From Prosopocoilus inquinatus (lineage: Eukaryota; Arthropoda; Insecta; Coleoptera; Lucanidae), in contig CM069876.1 of assembly GCA_036172665.1 (NCBI GenBank), positions 42,191,001 through 42,255,000 of the forward strand: a stretch of DNA of 64,000 nucleotides, written 5' to 3'. Below, one piece after another: positions 58,262-64,000 of this stretch; positions within the stretch are counted from its first letter, which is position 1, and each line of letters begins with the position of its first letter. The position numbers and the translations under genes are program-made. The notes under the pieces were generated by a model. That model was not told the DNA's origin, did no database searches, and saw nothing but the letters and a program-made list of their open reading frames with translations.

Positions 58262-58890
58262 CAATCAAATAACTCAAAAGTAACGAAACAAATTTATGTC
58301 ATTCTTATATTTTAATTTAAAATGAGGATCTGTATGGGAGATTCTACTTGTTGCTGCATCTGTTTTGAATCACCCTGTATATAAACTTACAATCCACTTG
58401 GTTTTCTTAATTTGAATGAAATAGTGAAACGTGAATTAAGTGCTCGCTTTCGTATAATTCGAATTTATTTTCAGTTTTCTTAATTGCCACCAGCATTCAT
58501 TTTTAAAAGTATTGATTTGCAATAATTTTTAAGCCTTAATATAACTTTAACCTTAATATTTATTTAAAAAAAAATTGATCAAATACATTTCTTACTTATT
58601 TATTCCTTTAATTTTTAACTTAAAATGAGTTTCTGTGGTGTTGCTCTACTTGTCGCACCTATTATGAATCACCCTGTATATTAACTTATAATACCTTTGA
58701 CTTTCTTAAATCGAATAAAGTTTTTTTAACGTAAATCCATCGCATTCACAAACTAAGTGTGCGCTTTGGTATAATTCGAATCATAAACCTGAATACAACA
58801 TTTTTCAGAAGATTGCAGTAATTTGTATTTTTACAATACCTTACAATACCTTGACGGATACAAAAACGAATTTTTGGACAATTGGATCAA
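58262..58890. repeat. Two-copy direct repeat, 298-bp unit
   Basis: TGAATCACCCTGTATATWAA occurs at about 58367 and 58665. Each copy has TTTAAAATGAG upstream, and TTTTCTTAA, a GCGCTTTGGTATAATTCGAA-like word and a TTGCA-TAATTT ending downstream. Confidence 0.85.
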
Positions 58891-58899
58891 TTTTCACAA

Positions 58900-60550
58900 C
58901 CTTTTGAATTTCTTTTGGTTGCTTACTACCATTTCGAACTTTGCACGCGATTTACATTGGATGTAACCACGACGAAATGAATTGTTCAAATTTCGCGACC
59001 TCATCAGCCGTTCTATTTTTAAATTCCAGATGAAAAAAAAGAACCGTCTCCAGGTTTCTAATGAAAATGATACCCACAGCCGGGGCGTCACAAAGAGGGC
59101 GTAAAAATGTTAATGCAATAACGTGGAACAGTTTCGTAACGAGCCTGGTGTAACTCGATTTAAGGCACGAAATCAGGTCGTTCATTAATAAAAACGGAAC
59201 TTCGTTAGTTAATTATTAAAGTTAATATTGAGAGAGGACTGCGTATAGGTGAATACGAGGGGGTAGTATAAATTTCAAATGGGAAAGGGAATGACGCAAA
59301 TGAAAATTCTGTTCGCTTTGACTCTGATTACTGACTAGTTCGAGGAGAATAAAAAAGAAATTAATAAATCAGATTTTGTCATTTGCAATTCTGATTAGTA
59401 GTGTTATCGTATCACCAGGGATAAGAAATTGGCCCACTTGCTTCGAAAATTTAGTATTGGGATTGTTTAGTCCCTGCCCAGAGTAACTTCAGCGAAATGC
59501 GAACGCTCGCACCCTTCCCCTCCAACTCAAAAGCAATTTATATGCATCGGAGTCGCGGAGGGAGTGAGTAGTACATTCGGTGTAAAAGTGTCCAACACTA
59601 AGTGGACTTAATTCTTTTCCCTGCATATCACCTACCGCCGGTAAAGCGAATTTAAAATAAATTTATGGAAGCGGGCTTTAATCTCGTATGCAATATTTTA
59701 TTAAGCTAAGAGAGCTTCTGCTGCGTAAAAATTTATTTTTCAAATTGCACCGTTTCCAGGGAGATAATAAGTTACTTGGCTGAGGTGCAAAAATAACACG
59801 GAAACTCCCGGAATAAGATGCACATTAATTTATGCGATGCCGGAAATGTTTTCCTTCCGTGAAATTACTGTCAGATTTCACATTCGCCTGCGAATTACTC
59901 ACCAGAGACAGAAATAAACATCGCTGAAAGCTAAGGCAAGTTATAAGTTGCACATTTGCCTCCTGAAAGATTCTAAAATTGTCATCATTATTATTGTTAC
60001 ACATGATTTAATAATAACATCACAATGTTTCGAGTTTGTGTTTGCGCGATTATTTAATAAGGTGGTAGGCTTTACGTAAGAAGCAGGATGCCAAACTAAT
60101 GAGTCGTATGACAAAAGTCTAGTTTATTGCCGTGTTATTGCCAAAATGTATAAATTAACTCCACCGTACCTTCTGACGGAGCGAAATGTAATTTTAAAAT
60201 AATTTACGATTTTAACGTGCGATTTATCGGTCCTTTTAAAAAAGACGCGCTTTCTTTCGAATCTACATCCGGCTTCTTGAGTCTGTCGCGAATCTGAAAT
60301 AATGAAATTCGTTTTTGGCCCCCTGGTCGCGAAATTTCGGCCGTGTGCAAAAAATTAATAATTTTTCTTAGTGTCAAAAATAGAGCGCCACCTACATTTT
60401 TCCGAAAGGCGAAATGAAACGGTACGAGGACGTGGAAACTTGAAATTCTTTATTTACTTCAAAGACACACGCAAAACGAAGCATCCATTTAATATAAATA
60501 TGTGTGTTTGGCATTGAAGGATGAATATAAAAATGTTGTGAGAAAATAAT
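58900..60550. other. Noncoding stretch, no gene recognised
   Basis: Minus-strand frames at 58894-59185 lack recognised domains. A CpG-bearing patch at 59500-59590 has a TTTATATGCAT box upstream of GGAGTCGCGGAG, which is at best a weak promoter. Confidence 0.3.
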
Positions 60551-60555
60551 TTTTA

Positions 60556-60640
60556 AACTTGAACCGGACACCATTAAAAATGGAAAGAGCAGTCAACGTT
60601 TTACTATCGATTCGTCAGGAGATTCGACTTGAATTTAAAA
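60556..60640 (-). mobile_element. Degenerate hammerhead-bearing retroelement fragment
   Basis: The minus strand contains TCCTGACGAATCGATAGT, then AAAACGTTGAC, then TTTCCATTTTTAAT and GTCCGGTTC. The CUGACGA core (60618-60612) is intact, but the GAAA box reads AAAA. The downstream words match the foldback at 8187-8335 and the piece at 61277-61345. Confidence 0.5.
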
Positions 60641-61130
60641 TACCGTGGCTCGTACGACATGAAAAAACAAATTAAAATGCAGTAATAAGAGATATCAATG
60701 GACATGTAAAGGATGGAGGGACAGGTCCCTGAAATAATCCGTGAAAGAAGTTTAAAGAAACTTGTACTTTCAAGGTTATCACATAGATGTCGCGGTGAAA
60801 ATAAGAAAGAGATCCGGGGGTTCCTAACGGGTCTATATTGATCCCCAAAAGGTCGCTGAAAACTTAAAAAGTGCCTCTAGGAGTCTTGGGAGTCGATGAA
60901 CTATTTATTAGAATTTAGAAGATTTAGAAGATTTCTTTATACATTATGTAGGAGAATAGTGTGTGTCACCTTTAAAAATTTCTTAATTTCCGTTAAAATA
61001 TAATTAGTTATGAAAAAACTAAATACTTTTTTAAGATAAGCTTAGAATATTAAAATATATTGGAGACTGTAGTTTGTAGTACAGAGAAATTGGATATAAC
61101 CTCCTAACCACAAAACGTTTGTTTAAAAAC

Positions 61131-61170
61131 CAGATACGTATTTCGGCAGCTACACTGCCATCTTCAGTAG
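61131..61170 (-). ncRNA. Hammerhead-ribozyme-like core, partly decayed
   Basis: On the minus strand: CUGAAGA (61167-61161), stem II GGCA / UGCC (inside 61160-61145), GAAA (61144-61141), palindromic helix III word UACGUA (61140-61135), U at 61134, candidate cleavage base C at 61133, then UGG. The core is intact and the design matches the hammerhead at 16315-16363. Stem I is weak (three pairs, then interruptions) and the first stem II position is a mismatch, so activity is doubtful. Confidence 0.5.
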
Positions 61171-61276
61171 ATGCCTTCTTCTTGATCACAAGAGAAGTGA
61201 ATAAACTTAGAAGATAAACCTTCTATAATGGGAACGTTGGCGTTTCTCTTTCGTTCAAAAAATTTTAGGGCTGGGA

Positions 61277-61345
61277 ATCCGGACAGAATTATAAATGGAA
61301 AAGCACTCAACGTTTCACCATCGATTGATAGCTTCGTCGGACAAA
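61277..61345 (-). mobile_element. Second degenerate hammerhead-family fragment
   Basis: The minus strand reads CCGACGAAGC, TATCAATCGATGG, GAAACGTTGAGTGC, TTTTCCATTTATAATTCTG and TCCGG. It lines up with the foldback at 8187-8335 and the fragment at 60556-60640. The CUGA core is changed to CCGA, so cleavage is not expected. Confidence 0.5.
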
Positions 61346-61619
61346 GTCAACTTCATTTACAATTCATTAAGACTGTTTGTTCTTTTCGATTTTTTTTTAT
61401 TTATTGTTAATTTTCATTATTATGCTAGAAATGTTTAGTACGTTTATGAAAAGTCAAATAATGAATTTGTTAACGATAGTTGAAAATCGTGGCCTTCTGA
61501 AACCATTAAGTTAAATAAGCTTCAAAAGCAGAGAAAGGGGGGGGGGGGATGAAAGCATCCTTTTCCTCTAAGCCCAGGGGGTCGTTGCTATAAGAATGTT
61601 GGGAATCCCTGATCTAAAT

Positions 61620-64000
61620 CGATATTCTCAAAAAAATTTTCGTTTAATAAACAACTATTTTGCCACATTCTTTTTAGTTAAACCATTAAACCATCACGCC
61701 AAGTTCTTTTTAGTCAAACCATCGGGATCACTTTGTTTGTAGATTTTTGGTTTCAGATTAACAAAAAAAGAAAAACTAGGAATCTCAGTGTTCTTTTTTC
61801 CTTTACGCCGGTAGCAACAATGGTATAGCAATAATTTCATAATTTATTAAAATTGATTTTATTGACCTGTATTTAAAGCTAAGTAAGTGATATTGGATGA
61901 GTCTTTTTCTCGACTAATGTTTTCTTATTAACAAAAATCGTCTGAAAATGAAAATTTTTATGCTTTTTAAGCACTTATCTTTTTCTTGTGTTTAAACATT
62001 CATGTTTTACTTATTTGTATAGTGAATTGCATGCATTGATGATTGCATCTGAAAGAGAAGTGATAAGTCATCTAAGAAAAAGTATCGCCGCCGTATCCTC
62101 AATAACAAGAAATTATTATATAACATCAGATTCAGCAAAATATGAGTTACATTTGCACTCTTAGAAAAATCCTAACCACACCCTAATCCAGTAAACGAGG
62201 TGCAAGGCTTTCTCTGGAACATAATGTCGAGTGTTCATAAGCTGAAACGAACATCTGCATATTCTATAATACCTCGCCGAAATTGGGTCACTGAAATCAT
62301 ATAAATACCAATCTTCAGACCAGCAATAATAAGAGCACTAACAATAAGAAAAAAACCTGTTAGTTTCTTTAGGAAAATTATTTTTCCTTGGCTTATCGAA
62401 CGTTGAACCCGAATGTTTTCAAACTTTTGGACACTTTAACTTTAATTACAAAATTAACTTCGTTACTTACTTAGTGTAAATTATTATTAAAACAGACCAA
62501 AAACTCGTCGAAGAAAACTATTTTCTTTAGCGAATAAGGAGCGCGAATAATATTAATTAATATTTTCACTGAACTACAGAGAAAAATCGCGACATTTAAA
62601 TTGAATAATTTTTTTATCTCGCGAATAGCTTCCGAATGAAATACATTCACCGCTATAAGGCGTGCCTCTGATCTCTGATCTGTAGTAATTACCACATGGC
62701 GGATAGAAAAAACTGTAACACTTTACTATTGCAACGAAGCGGTGCGATGTTATAAATAGATTGTGTACAAGCTTCAACATATTTGCCGGCGCAGCGCGAT
62801 AGTGAACAATTGGTAAGCCAAAGAAATAATGCATTCGTTAGGACGGTATGATTCACAATAATGTCGCGGTTGACTGCGATGCTCGGACACGATGCGCACG
62901 AGAGAGTGTGCTGCAGGGACGTGTCGTGTTTCTATTTAATTCAAATCAACTAAATTGTTGTTTCTAAATTCAAGAAAGAGCTGTTATTAGCTTCTGGAAT
63001 TATATTCGCGTTGTTATCGTGACGATATTTGATTGATTAAAAATCACGTAATGATTTAGACCCCCACGTCGAGTCGGACTGCCGCTGTCTCAAACTGGTT
63101 TGAAGCAGTTCACTTTCTTAGATCCTCCCTTTGGTAATTACACAAGGCAAGTTACATCGGCGTTTCCTTTTTCAAGGTTTGCAGCTGTGAGTATTCTTAT
63201 AAAGCCAAAAATATATATTTTTTTTTGAATTGTTTGTTTATACGAAGAGCAAGGCTCCTTGCAAGTTCAAAGTACTGTGCAATATGAGATGTTTCTTTAC
63301 GCCATCAAAACTCCGTGCATTTTAATTTTATTATTGGATAACATCTTACAATTTGTTTTGTAATTTTAGAATAATCAAATTTTTATTGTCATTCTTTTTC
63401 TGTACAAGATTTAGATCTCTTACTAATGTTACCCTAGAAAAGACTAAAACTGTTAGTTCTTGAATTTTCTTAGCGTTTTCCCTCCTCTCATGAATAAGGA
63501 GAATTACGACTCATGTATCAGATGCTGCCGCAAATCACAAAAGCTTGTCAATTCTTTGGCTTTGCGCTTAAAATTTTATTTTTTCGAAGTTGTTTTCAAT
63601 GAAAACGTTGCCCGTAAAAGTTCCTGATCTAACGGTTTTCAATTTTTTGAAATCTTTTCTTTTTTAATTTGAAGACGATACGATTCAGTAAATATCTTTT
63701 TCCTTTTTCATTTCCTTTATTTCTTTTTACTTATTTCAGACACACACGGATATATTCTGTATTTGAAAATAATATACACTTATCACTATCAGAAATCTTT
63801 GACGTTTTCATAACGCCACTCACCTAACGTTTTGCGGTTTCTTGAAATCTGAATTTTTTACAATACCCTGAAGCAGATCTTGAATTAGGTCAAGGCGTAA
63901 TGTTTACTTTATGTTAGGCTTTAAGTTATAAGCAAAGAGCGGCGGAGTTAGGTTCTTGATGCCAGAAGTAGGAAGGCAATTTGTCTTAACCAAGTCGTTT
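61620..64000. other. Noncoding stretch, no gene recognised
   Basis: Overlapping minus frames at 62471-62834 have no recognised domain. A small CpG-richer patch lies at 62780-62930. No clear repeat or element end is seen. Confidence 0.35.

Larger units (their letters stand above)
60813..61611. mobile_element. hAT-like nonautonomous remnant with both ends, ~800 bp
   Basis: The left end CCGGGGGTTCCTAACGGG (60814) and the right end, reverse-complemented CAGGGATTCCCAACATTC (61611 inward), are both of the CAGGGGTTCCCAAC type. Matching GGTCGCT- and CCCCC-rich blocks follow each. Flanks do not give a clear 8-bp duplication. The interior holds the hammerhead-like segments described separately. Confidence 0.5.

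Overview
This window looks like nuclear DNA of an insect (possibly a beetle, but the species cannot be fixed from the sequence). It is AT-rich, with long stretches lacking open frames, spliceosomal-type signals, tandem repeats with 100-450 bp units and many small transposon remnants. I found no complete protein-coding gene, and nothing prokaryotic. Most of the window reads as intron or intergenic DNA near the 5' ends of one or more genes.

Gene-like signals are few. A GC-rich block at about 9520-9785 looks like a minus-strand first exon: initiator-like TCAGTG, two short upstream frames, an ATG and a GTAAGT donor. A leader exon with a strong donor may end at 14148 (plus). A CpG-rich block at 25550-26990 (plus) holds an initiator, a possible small leader intron and a 5' coding exon (26426-26636) whose product I do not recognise. 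Weaker exon candidates lie at 9057, 41055 and 42007-42290.

The rest is repeat landscape. Tandem arrays lie at 1.2-2.2, 2.6-3.0, 7.3-8.6 (111-bp unit), 10.3-10.8, 18.4-19.3 (purine-rich), 21.4-21.75, 35.5-36.2 (132-bp unit, in frame), 36.75-37.05, 42.0-42.3, 43.96-44.2, 52.2-53.4, 56.1-57.0 (229-bp unit) and 58.3-58.9 kb. Inverted-repeat elements lie at 8187-8335, 16.26-16.66, 27.2-32.1 (several nested palindromes, including a GGGTGCG-ended element with a 3-bp TCA target duplication), 44.22-45.78, 46.97-47.20 and 48.58-49.40 kb. A 4.6-kb candidate hAT-like unit with near-matching 8-bp flanks spans 12170-16804. Fragments ending TACAGGGTG / GGAACACCCTATA occur throughout.

Decayed coding relics include a reverse-transcriptase GVPQG motif at 22.6 kb (minus) and a frameshifted, protein-like frame at 20.5-21.2 kb (minus). 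The most striking functional RNA signal is a complete hammerhead-ribozyme core on the minus strand at 16315-16363. A weaker relative is at 61.13-61.17 kb, and degenerate versions are at 60.6 and 61.3 kb, as expected for Penelope-like retroelement remnants.
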